NCBI GenBank assembly: GCA_037576215.1 | Contig: JBANDB010000011.1 | Location: 744,001-808,000 of the forward strand | Origin: Armillaria gallica | Lineage: Eukaryota > Basidiomycota > Agaricomycetes > Agaricales > Physalacriaceae | Length of the DNA: 64,000 bases | Direction of reading: 5' to 3' | Part shown: positions 1 to 9,657 of the stretch, one piece after another | Layout of the letters: each line of letters starts with the position of its first letter | How positions within the stretch are numbered: position 1 is the stretch's first letter | Translations under genes and position numbers: made by a program | Notes under the pieces: model-generated | The model's input: only the letters and a program-made list of their open reading frames with translations | The model's database searches: none | Told to the model about the DNA's origin: nothing

Positions 1-139
1 TGTATCCATACTGTTGTCTGTATATGGATAGTTTCACAATGACAGCAAATGACTGTTATCAAAATGTAAGTGTAATTTGCTTTATTGAGATCATAATTAC
101 TGATCTTGATGACATTGAACAGTCCTCTACCATTCTCTC

Positions 140-245
140 AACAACTGTACTTCAACTGTATAGGTATAGCCATATTTTGGGTCATCAATAGTGCTCACGG
201 TATGGATATGGTCCACATCCCTAATTACTGGTGGGAGAGAGGGAG
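140..245 (+). repeat. Diverged direct repeat, copy 1 (partner 1125-1245)
   Basis: This segment resembles 1125-1245 in the same order. Both contain an AACTGTAT..ATAGCCATATTTT-like block, then a GTCATCA/GTCATTA block and a GGTATGGA..ATGGTCCACAT-like block. The two stretches containing ACTGTTGTC at the window start and near 1007 also resemble each other, so about 1 kb may be duplicated. The identity is only visual. Confidence 0.4.
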
Positions 246-1124
246 AGAGAGATATTCTGTTTCTTATGTTCCTGACTTGGATATCTGACATGGTGGGCTG
301 CTATGGTCATCACTTGAATGTTGATAATTTCTATAAGACTTACATCTATTGACATTCATTGCTTATTGCTTGATACTCATGTTGTTGCTATAGCATGAAT
401 AAGTACTGTTTAATTTTGACTATAGCTTCATGGGGTGTTACATGTTAGGCTTTATAGGTAAATTGTCATAGCTTTATTCATTGAAATATGATGGAGAATT
501 ACTATATATAGTGTCTTCAATGCCAGCTGGCCACCAAAATTCCCAAATTGAGCTGATACTACCTCTCAGAAGGGTGTGTTACATGTTATGAATTACTGGG
601 AGCTTCACTTCACTAGGTCTTGTTACATATTACATGAATTAACAGTTGAAATTGAACAGTAGTCTCAGTTAAAGCTCAGTTAGGAGCCAGTCACACCAAT
701 GATATGCTGTGGAGAGAGTAGAGGCTTGGTAAAGGCAGCAAAATTGAAATTTACCTGGCTTGCACTGTGATATGGCAATGGTCATTTATGACATGGTAAT
801 TGGGTAAGCATGTTATAGCTAAATTTTTAAAGTCAAAGCCCTCTGGAGCACCTCACATACTGTCATCCTGTCTTCTTGCTTGTCATTGCAATGATTCCCT
901 TCTTGGACATTATGACTATTAGTTCATTTCCATGTTTCAGTCATTACTTATGTTTAAGGATGTGCATTGTACTGTTACAGATATGACTGTAGACCTATAA
1001 ACTATACTGTTGTCCATATACAGATATCTGGTGCCAAAGGATGAGTATTATATGCTTCTTATAGGTCATAGGTACTAACATTTATGGCATAAGATAGTTT
1101 TCTGTCCCTCCCTCAATGACAACA

Positions 1125-1245
1125 TTGAAACTGTATGAATACAGCTATATTTTAAGTCATTAAAGTTGGCCATGGTATGGACCCATATCTGTATACACCA
1201 TACATAGCCACCATACTATGGGTATGGTGCACATCTATACTTATA
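1125..1245 (+). repeat. Diverged direct repeat, copy 2 (partner 140-245)
   Basis: Second copy of the segment at 140-245. A further short duplication lies just downstream: a block containing CTACATGGACAGAGAAAGG occurs near 1320 and again near 1443. Together they suggest stepwise local duplication of noncoding DNA. Confidence 0.4.
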
Positions 1246-1859
1246 TTCCCCTGCTTCCTCAGACTTTAAAGTAGTATGTATATCTCATAATTTGTACTTG
1301 TTACCTCAGCTTGTTACTCTACATGGACAGAGAAAGGCTGAAGTGAGCTGTTCTGTATTTCTTGTATTTCTTGCCTTACTTACATCTCACAGCATAGCAT
1401 AGCATAGTGCATATTCTTATAGGTAATATCATCAGCTTATTGCTCTACATGGACAGAGAAAGGCTGAGCATAGCACATATTCTTGTATAAATGGTCTCCT
1501 TGCCATTTCAACCTGCTGGGGAAGGGTTTGAGCCTTGTCAAAGCCTCATAATACACAAATTATGGCATAGTCAGTACATGTATATGTGTTACCTGTCCTT
1601 GAATGGTCTCCTGGCCCCTAATCCTACCTGCTAATTTGTCATTTGATATTTGTTGTTGACTTGTTGCTCAATGCTTGTTTTTTGATACTCACTTTGGAGT
1701 GTACAGCATCCTGTCAGCATACATAGGTAGTCAATACTCTTAGTTTAGGGAATACTGGGTGCAGGACATGTCCCAAAGATTTGCCATATGGGGATGGAAC
1801 ACTGGTAAATGTATGCAGAGGTAGCACCACAGCAAAATTGAAGCTCATCACTGTAGAGA

Positions 1860-1995
1860 GGCAGCAGTGATGGCAGTGCAATGAAATTGAAACTCAGCCG
1901 GAATATGCCATGGTCTGGCAATGGCCGGAAAATTCAAAGTCAGCTTATTATGTCATCATCCACCTCTCTTCATATATAGACAAGCCTATGCCCCG
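1860..1995 (+). repeat. Truncated LTR fragment related to the solo LTR at 9231-9652
   Basis: From about 1885 to 1985 the sequence matches 9345-9445 closely. Shared blocks include CTGGCAATGG, AATTCAAAGTC and TTATTATGTCATCATC, and a TATA-like ATATATAGA sits at the end of the match in both. The match stops shortly after the TATA-like box, so only part of the U3 side is left. The longer relative at 9 kb can be recognised as an LTR, which is why this one is called an LTR remnant. Confidence 0.5.
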
Positions 1996-2080
1996 TGTCT
2001 TCATCACGATTGCTGGACCCTCGTACCTCGGGTCCTGGCAACCTGACTATGACACAGGACTTCAGCTTGTTGGGGCCCGC

Positions 2081-3888
2081 TGATGAGCCTCCAGGCTCTG
2101 TACGCTCAGAATTCGCGGATTTATCCATTCCTCACCCAATACCTTCGAAACGACGCCATTATAATCCTCACACACTCAATAATACCACGGATTTTCGCAG
2201 TATAGGCCACAAACATTCAGATACAATCCTAAAAGTGTAACATCCACTCCTCACGCACTCCGTTATCCTTCCCAGCTCGCCTTGTATCACAATTACCGTA
2301 TCCCATCACAGCAAGGCACCTTTGATCAACAATCATCCTAAAACAGGGTTGCTATATCACTCAGAAGCACTAGTTGATGTGCCCGTCAATCATTTAATGA
2401 AATGACGTGATTGATGCGAGTACCCTCCCAGCTACGATAATTACAGCTACGGCAACTATAGACCGCATTTACTAAGGCTGTTACAGTGCCAAGACTTCAA
2501 ATTATTGTTGCCCCACACATACACCTCAGCATGGCAACTGCAGCTCAATAATCCGCAGCTACACAGCACCTTATGATCCGCTCATCGCTCAATAAAACCA
2601 CACGGTTCACATCCATACACGGCAACATCAAGGACTTGCTGTTACTTTAGAACCACAGATACCATATGTTTACTATGGCTATTACAAAAGCCAAGGACTT
2701 ACAGCCTTACTAAGGCTTCGAAGAATATTCTATTTATAAAATCGTACTTGTAGTATAAAAACTAGGTAGATACCGCATTTTTAGAGCTAGTTCTTACCCA
2801 GTTGACGAGGCTACGGCATTACCAGTCAGCTACGGTTACTCCAAGTTATTCCTCACCACTTGCTTTACTCTTTAAACGTTGTTGGTTGCACCAATACACG
2901 AAATCTTGCGTCAATAACTTGCTTTTGTCTTTTAATGCCACAACATCACTTCACTTTCACCACATAGGATTGTTTCATCGCTTTCACCTTCTACATCACC
3001 ATCGTTTTCATCACCCAGTTCAGTATTGCCTCTGTGTAGGCCCAGTTCAGCTCCATAGGATCACCCTTGTCTTTATCATTGTTCGGAGTTGCTGTGCATC
3101 TATTGCCGCAGCACCTCACTCAGCACCTCAGTTGCTACAATTTCTACCAGTTTCTTGCAGTCTCTGTATGTTTATTGCTATTGTTTTGACTCACAATATT
3201 AGGTACACCCCAAGCCACGTTTACTAGGCTATTTTGACGTCTTCTAGTCCATTGTCACGATTTCTAGAGCATCACAACAATTTCTAGCGTGTTGCTACAA
3301 TTTCTAGAGCATTGCTACGATTACCAGTCCTTCCACACGATTACTCGCCCCTCCCCACGATTACTAGAGCATCGCAACATTTTCTAGTCCCTCCCCACGT
3401 TTTCTCAACCGTTGCTACGATTTCTAGCATGTTGCTACGATTTCTAGTCCATTGCCACCATTTCTAGCCATCCCCCATGTTTTCTAGAGCATCGCAACGT
3501 TTCCAGTCCCTTCCCATGTCTTCTATTCCCTCCCCACATTTTCTCGACCGTTGCTACGATTTCTAGACCTATTTTCGTGGTCTCTAGATCATTTTCACAG
3601 TTTCTATTGCGGTTTCTTGGTATTCAAGTCATACCAGATTCCATCCCATCTCGTTTATCGAGATCCTTCCTGGCTTACAGCCAACGTCTATTAGTACTCC
3701 TTGACCAAGAGTACTACTTCGCTGACTTAAAGTCGCAGTGTATCTTGCGTTATTGAGGAATTGACTGCACAGAGGTGCACCGAACCACTCGCAAACACAT
3801 TGCCTTGATTGCTGTGTTGCTACGTTAATTGCCTAAGCTCTCACCGAGTTTTGGGTGTTGCCGTTGCCACGGAAGTCTAGGCTCATCA
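2081..3888 (+). mobile_element. TGATGAGCCT-terminal element, copy 1 (full length)
   Basis: A 1.8 kb unit bounded by perfect 10-bp terminal inverted repeats, TGATGAGCCT and AGGCTCATCA. Just inside the left end, GAGCCTCCAGGCTC (2085-2098) can form a 6-bp stem with a 2-nt loop. A TATAAAAAC box near 2753 and an AT-rich promoter-like stretch lie in the left third. The right third is a minisatellite. A 141-codon open frame at 2802-3227 is kept in copy 2 but has no recognisable domain and is probably chance. No transposase is present, so the element is non-autonomous or a solo terminal repeat. Its right end lies about 60 bp from the stop codon of a Helitron helicase gene. No convincing target duplication is seen. 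Confidence 0.7.
3240..3605 (+). repeat. Minisatellite in copy 1 (unit about 20-28 bp)
   Basis: Imperfect tandem units alternate between forms such as TTTCTAGAGCATTGCTACGA and forms with a C-rich CCCTCCCCACG segment. About 15-18 units are present. The array is also in copy 2 (6890-7230), while copy 3 has only one or two unit-like fragments, so it expanded within part of the family. Confidence 0.75.
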
Positions 3889-3949
3889 CTGCCCCAAACC
3901 CAGCTTATTACTTGGGAGTGTCAGTTATTAGTTCAGAAACAAATATCTA

Positions 3950-6783
3950 TTATGAACGTAATAGAGCCTCAGGGTATACAATAGTCAAAGTATTTGTACC
4001 TTTTTCTGTATCTGGAAAGAGAACTCGAATCCGTTGTCCAGAAGTGCAACGGCTGAGTGCTACATACAGTTGTCCATGAGAAAAAACAGGAGTACGTAAA
4101 TCTAATCCAACATAAGTAACTGACTGTCCTTGAGACTTGTTGATTGTCATTGCAAAAGCCAACCTGACTGGAAATTGACGACGTGAAAATGCAATAGGAA
4201 GTTCAGCTGTATCTGCATTGATTGTGATGCGTGGGATGAAAACAGTCTTGCCTGCATTATTACCACTGAGAAGATGACATTCTAATACATGAGGACGGAA
4301 ACATGTGAGAATCATCCGTGTCCCATTGCATAAGCCATTTGCTGGATCCAGATTGTGAAGAAGCATAAGAGGACATCCAACTTTGAGAGCCAGCTTTGCA
4401 CGTGGCAATTCAGAGGCATTGAAACTTTGAAGAAACTCCACTGGATAAAGAGTAGCAGCATCATCCAACTCTTCCTCTATTGTCTTGTCTGTACTCCAAT
4501 AAACTGTCTCTTGTCCTGGAAACATATCCAGAACCTGTTGATTGATTTCATCAACATCATCATTGCGTCCAGAGAGAATTGTTCGTTCTAAAAAGAAGCG
4601 GTCTTGGAAGTGGCCAGCTTGAATATTTGGATAGATATATTCAATGAGTTCAGAGAGTGAATTGTTGGCCAGACGCATAGAAGCAGGAAGAGTGATAGTA
4701 CAATCATCGGTAAGTCCTTCACCTGCACCAACAGTAAGTAGCCAACGGGCAAACTCTACATTTTCAGGAGTCTGATCCAGGCACATGTTTTTCTTCAAAT
4801 GAATGACTTCAATGTGAGGCCATAAAGGTGAACGGCGAAATGAAGCTGCAACAATCTGCTCTCGTGATCCTCGTGAAACAACTGGCAATGTCTGATGAAA
4901 GTCTCCTAAAATAAATAATCAGAAATGACAATCTATAGTGACTCAGAATAAACACACATACCACCAAAAAGTACAGTCTTTCCACCAAAAGGAACATCCT
5001 TATTGCAGACATCACGAAGAGTACGATCAACAGTCTCAATATCATGTCGGTTCTGCATAGGAACCTCATCCCAAATGATGAGAGAAGTTCTACAAAGAAG
5101 TTCAGCTAAGTGAGTCCCTCTACGAATGCTGCATGTTGTATCATCACGTGAGGGAATTGGAATTTTGAAGGTGCTGTGGCTGGTATGCCCTCCAACTAAG
5201 AGAATTGCTGATATACCAGAGGAGGCACAGGTCAATGCAATCTTTCCTTCAGCATGAACAGCAGCAGCAATAGTATTGCACACAAAAGTCTTTCCACCAC
5301 CTCCAGCACTATGCAGAAATACCAATTTCCCTCGTTCATTCATAGCAGAGTCAAACACAATATTATAAGCAGTCTTTTGCTCTTCATTGAATGTTTGAAG
5401 ATTGTTAGCAACTAATTGCTGCAGAGATGGGATATCATAGGCAAGCTGTGCAGCCAGAAGAGGATTATCCTCATAAGCAGCCCAGTCTATGATAGAGGCT
5501 GGCATCTCTGTCCACTCAGAGAGACGATGACCATGAGATTGAAGAAGCTTATTGATAAGATGGAGACCAAAATCATAGAGCTGAGCATCTGTTGGATTTG
5601 GAACATCACGTTGGCAGAGCTTATGTGCCAAATCATCACAAATGTTCTCCTTGAACTCCTCCCACAGCTCATCTGGCTTTGCTGGCTGGCAGAAGAGAAG
5701 AAGGGTCACAAATAGTGATCGCAACTGTGCTCCTGACTGCATAATAGCTGCCTCCTGTAAGCATTGTCTCCATTCATTATCATTTTCCAGCAATCCCATA
5801 GCAATGCATGCTTCTTTAAAAGTAGCACACTCCACATTGTTGACAGTGCATAAGTGTTGGAAGGATTGAGCACCGGTAACAGCAGTCAAAAGAAACCGCA
5901 GATAGAACCGCTCGCCAGATGAGGGGGCAGCTTGATACATTCGACCAATGGTAACACCAATAGTTGTGTATCTTTGGCGTGGATTCCAGTGTTTCTTGCT
6001 GCTGTTCCAGGTATAGTGGGCAGGAATGTCTTGATACAGATACTGATGTGCACTGGGATCTCTTTTGTTGAGATCAAACCATTGTAACAGAGTAGTTGTC
6101 TTTGCCTCTGCAGCTGCTAACACCTCTTCTGGACTGTCATTCTCATCATATGTGATAAGCTTGTGCTCATTGAATTCTTTTGGAAAGTTCTTTGTACACT
6201 GACCATCAGGCCCTTTGCAGCGGTGATCACATGGACTATGGACCATGCATCTGGTAACAATCTCATAAAGAACTGGTTGGGTAACAGGATCAGGAATCTG
6301 AGCACATGAGACTGAATCAGCATCAGCAGGTGTGCGAATCTTGTCTTCAGGATCCAGAAAAATCAGAAGATGCATATGAGAGAGTCCACACTTCTGAAAT
6401 TCAATAGTATGCACCATAGCTCTGACTTTTCCAAATATTCCACCCTTCTTGATTTCTTCCAGTAAAGCCTCCTTCTTCAACTGGAAGACCCTGGCCACAA
6501 TATCTGGTCGATCCTCCACCTTCTGATCTGGTCCATCTGTACACTTGAGAGCTTCTACAATTTCTGGCCACTGTGGGTTTGCTGTCATTGTAAGAAAGAT
6601 ATCTGGCTTCTGTAAGGCTCTACAGATTGCCATAGAGTCTTGGTACAGCTGGTACATTGCACGTGGACTTCCAGTGTGTGATGATGGTAAGACAATACGC
6701 TGGCCAGAGTTTTCCAATCCGTCTGCATTGGTTGTTGCATCAACCAATCCTTTATACACATCTGCACGAATAGTTAGACGGTG
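3950..6783 (-). CDS. Helitron RepHel protein, Rep/PIF1 helicase portion with Rep catalytic segment deleted
   Basis: Two exons, 6783-4962 and 4905-3950, are joined by a 56-bp GT-AG intron (4906-4961). The intron falls inside helicase motif III, which reads GGDFHQTLPVV after splicing. An open frame begins at 6888, but its first 35 or so codons lie in the adjacent inserted element, so genuine Helitron sequence starts near 6783. The Rep part shows a MYQLYQDSMAI block, FLTMTANPQWPEI and the HUH motif in GLSHMHLLIFL (about 6370). It then passes from CTKNFPKEF directly to YDENDSPEEVL near 6150. The family normally has the two-tyrosine YxxxY region between these blocks, so about 100-150 residues are missing. 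The PIF1 helicase follows: Walker A SAGGGGKTF, Walker B LIIWDE, and near the end AFAMTINKSQGQS and LYVALSRCTSGQR. There are no stops or frameshifts in the helicase. Confidence 0.85.
4906..4961 (-). other. Intron in Helitron helicase gene
   Basis: On the minus strand the intron begins GTATGTGTG and ends TTATTTTAG. Removing it restores helicase motif III across the junction, which is strong evidence that it is genuinely spliced or recently was. Confidence 0.85.
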
Positions 6784-8425
6784 GCTGTAAGCCAGGAAGG
6801 ATCTCGATAAACGAGATGGGACGGAATCTGGTATGACTTGAATACCAAGAAACCGTAATAGAAACTGCGAAAATGATCTAGAGACCACGAAAATGGGTCT
6901 AGAAATCGTAGCAACGTGCTAGAAATCATTGCAACGGTCGAGAAAACGTGGGGAGGGACGAGAAATCGTTGCGATGCTCTAGCAATCGTGGGTGAGGACG
7001 AGTAATCGTGTGGAAGGACTGGTAATCGTAGCAATGCTCTAGAAATCGTAGCAACACGCTAGAAATCGTTGGGAGGGACTGGAAATCATAGCAATGCTCT
7101 AGAAATCGTAGCAACGTGCTAGAAATCGTAGCAACGGTCGAGAAATCGTGGGGAGGGACTGGAAAACGTGGGGAGGGACTAGAAAACGTTGCAATGTTCT
7201 AGTACTTGTGGGGGAGGACAAGTAATTGTGTGGAAGGACTGGAAGATGTCGAAATAGCCTAGTAAACGTGGCTTGGGGGTGTACCTAATATTGTGAGTCG
7301 AAACAATAGCAATAAACGTACGGAGACTGCAAGAGACTGGTAGAAATTGTAGCAACTGAGGTGCTGAGTGGGGTGCTGCGGCAATAGATGCACGGCAACT
7401 CTGAACAATGATAAAGATGAGGGTGATCCTATGGAGCTGAACTGGGCCTACACGGAGGCAATACTGAACTGGGTGATGAAAATGATGGCGATGTAGAAGG
7501 TGAAAGCGATGAAACAATCCTATGTGGTGAAAGTGAAGTGATGTTGTGGCATTAAAAGACAAAAGCAAGTTATTGACACAAGATTTCGTGTATTGGTGCA
7601 ACCAACAACGTTTAAAGAGTAAAGCAAGTGGTGAGGAATAACTTGGAGTAACCGTAGCTGACTGGTAATGCCGTAGCCTCGTCAACTGGGTAAGAACTAG
7701 CTCTAAAAATGCGGTATCTACCTAGTTTTTATACTACAAGTACGATTTTATAAATAGAATATTCTTCGAAGCCTTAGTAAGGCTGTAAGTCCTTGGCTTT
7801 TGTAATAGCCGTAGTAAACATATGGTATCTGTGGTTCTAAAGTAACAGCAAGTCCTCGATGTTGCCGTGTATGGATGTGAACCGTGTGGTTTTATTGAGC
7901 GATGAGCGGATCATAAGGTGCTGTGTAGCTGCGGATTATTGAGCTGCAGTTGCCATGCTGAGGTGTATGTGTGGGGCAACGATAATTTGAAGTCTTGGCA
8001 CTGTAACAGCCTTAGTAAATGCGGTCTATAGTTGCCGTAGCTGTAATTATTGTAGCTGGGAGGGTACTCGCATCAATCACGTCATTTCATTAAATGATTG
8101 ACGGGCACATCAACTAGTGCTTCTGAGTGATATAGCAACCCCATTTTAGTATGATTGTTGATCAAAGGTGCCTTGCTGTGATGGGATACGGTAATTGTGA
8201 TGCGAGGCGAGCTGGGAAGGATAACGGAGTGTGTGAGGAGTGGATGTCACGGTTTTAGGACTGTATCTGGGTTTTTGTGGCCTATACTGCGAAAATCCGT
8301 GGTATTATCGAGAGTTGGCAGTGTTATGGAGTGTGTGAGGGTTATAATGGCGTCGTTTCGAAGGTATTGGGTGATGGATGGCTAAATCCGTGAATTCTGA
8401 GCATACAGAGCCTGGAGGCTCATCA
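6775..8425 (-). mobile_element. TGATGAGCCT-terminal element, copy 2 (inverted, 3'-truncated)
   Basis: This is a near-identical inverted copy of 2081-3690. It keeps the hairpin terminus (AGGCTCATCA ending at 8425), the TATAAAAAC box and the minisatellite. It ends abruptly near 6775-6783, about 200 bp short of the other terminus, at the point where the Helitron Rep coding sequence begins. It lies between the Arg/Gly-rich Helitron exon (8430-9032) and the Rep domain on the same strand, so it interrupts the gene. The DUF6570-type region normally found there is gone. With copy 1 it makes an inverted repeat of about 1.6 kb around a 3.1 kb spacer. Confidence 0.75.
6890..7230 (-). repeat. Minisatellite in copy 2
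   Basis: Reverse-complement counterpart of the array at 3240-3605, with the same unit types (AGAAATCGTAGCAA and GTGGGGAGGGACTAGAAA forms). Unit order differs somewhat from copy 1, which suggests turnover since the copies separated. Confidence 0.75.
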
Positions 8426-8429
8426 ACGT

Positions 8430-9032
8430 CTTGCCAGAGGAAGTTGTACAGGAATAGCATGTGGTGGTTGATGCTGATGTGGTAGGGGTAAAGGTGGCTG
8501 CAGAGGTGGTGACTCTCTTATAGGTGATGGTGATTGCTGGTGATGCTCAGCAGAAGTTTCTTGGTCAATATTTTGTGGTGGCTCAGTGTGTGGAGGATGA
8601 ATTTCAATAGCTCTCCCTCGCCCATGTCCTCGACCACCACCACGTCCACGGCCTCGTGGACCTGCAGGAAGCTGTGGAACAGAAGTACTATTAAATGCAG
8701 ATGACTGCCCTTCAGGAGCTCCACTATGTAATTATCTACGACATCTACATCTGGTGGGAAAAACAGGCAGAGATGGTACTACAGACATAGGACGTTCACA
8801 TGGACGATCTAACTGAGATGAAATATGGGTCTCTGGGAGTATATTAAAATGTGGAAGTTCAATATTAGGATCAGGACCTGGCCGTGGTGATCAATCACGA
8901 TGGATAGAGGGGGAGGTCATCTGAAGGCGCTGAAGACGATCCTGCTCCTGTTCTGCATGACGATTCTGCTCTGGTGTAACTGGAGCTGGAAAATCGAAAT
9001 GATCATTCTCTCTGGTAGGAGTAGATGGAGAC
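8430..9032 (-). pseudogene. Arg/Gly- and Pro-rich N-terminal exon of Helitron gene (broken)
   Basis: The minus strand encodes a low-complexity segment with FDFPAPVTPEQNRHAEQEQD near 8940-9005, then GPRGRGRGGGRGHGRGR near 8620-8665, then a Pro/Gln/His-rich tail running to 8430. This composition and order resemble the N-terminal part of basidiomycete Helitron proteins. Two in-frame stops interrupt it; one reads TGA where CGA would give Arg. A splice acceptor (TTTTAATAG) precedes it at 9033. It stops a few bases from the end of inserted copy 2, so it is the upstream part of the same Helitron gene whose helicase lies at 3950-6783. Confidence 0.6.
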
Positions 9033-9230
9033 CTATTAAAAGAAAGTCATGAGCACTGATCTTAGAAAATTAATAGTGGTACATACATCACAGATATATG
9101 GAGAGGTGGAAAATCGTAGCAATTTTGTATGAGAAAGAGGCAAAGACACCTGCAGAGAAAATCAGAAACAAAAACTTCAATCAAAGATTGATAAACAGTA
9201 CTGTAAGAGATTCCGAAAATCCTTATTATA

Positions 9231-9652
9231 TGTAAAAGGGCTGTAATGCTTGCTTGAGATGATACACTGTGAGGGAGAGAGTGGAACAGAGCAGAGGGTA
9301 AGAAGGGAAGGGGACAGGCATGAAGCCACACCATAGCAGCATGGTGAAGTTCGAACTCAGCCAGAATGGGCTGGGCCTGGCAATGGCTGGAAATTCAAAG
9401 TCTGCCTTATTATGTCATCATCGACCTGTATTAATATATAGATTAGACCCCCATCTTTTGTATATAAGTAGTGTAGCTCTCGCTGTATATTCCCCAGCTT
9501 CGAGCTGACATTTATTCATACCAATTCTCTCGCTTAATCCTCGCCTAGAACTAAAGAGCTTAGTCCTATCTCCTATCGCCATGAGACTTAATGGTGACTG
9601 CCCGAACACAAGACAGCTGTTATTTACTCTTGATTGGAGGATTGGGTTAACA
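9231..9652 (+). mobile_element. Solo LTR related to the Ty3/gypsy family of this window
   Basis: Its right half reads like the LTR of the gypsy element at 17477-25885 in the coding direction. It has a TATATAAGTAGTGTA box near 9459, then TGTATATTCCCCAGCTT and TTTATTCATACCAA, and ends in GGGTTAACA. The left end is uncertain; TGTAAAAGG at 9231 would give 422 bp against 404 bp in the gypsy element. No internal region is attached. It lies next to a splice donor (GTAAG on the minus strand, 9653-9657) of the neighbouring gene, so it appears to sit in an intron. The U3 half matches the fragment at 1860-1995. Confidence 0.65.
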
Positions 9653-9657
9653 CTTAC

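Larger units (their letters stand above)
1..1850. other. A+T-rich region without a recognisable gene
   Basis: I see no supportable coding region; all open frames are short and have no recognisable motif. The stretch is poor in CpG and rich in TG/CA, like old methylated repeat DNA elsewhere in the window. It holds diverged internal duplications, listed separately, and a short GA-rich run near 231-252. It probably consists of old transposon debris, but no terminal structure is visible. Confidence 0.5.

Noticed and set aside
2802..3227. 141-codon ORF in element copy 1 (and its counterpart at 7179-7685 in copy 2) as a protein gene
   Set aside because: Composition is His/Leu/Ser-rich with no motif, the frame is not kept in copy 3, and it runs into the minisatellite. 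Conservation between copies 1 and 2 only reflects their overall near-identity.
2081..3888. Firm classification of the TGATGAGCCT element as a solo LTR
   Set aside because: Ends are TG..CA and a TATA box is present, but no 5-bp target duplication flanks copy 1 or 3. The 10-bp inverted termini and terminal hairpin are unusual for an LTR, and no internal region with the same LTR was seen.
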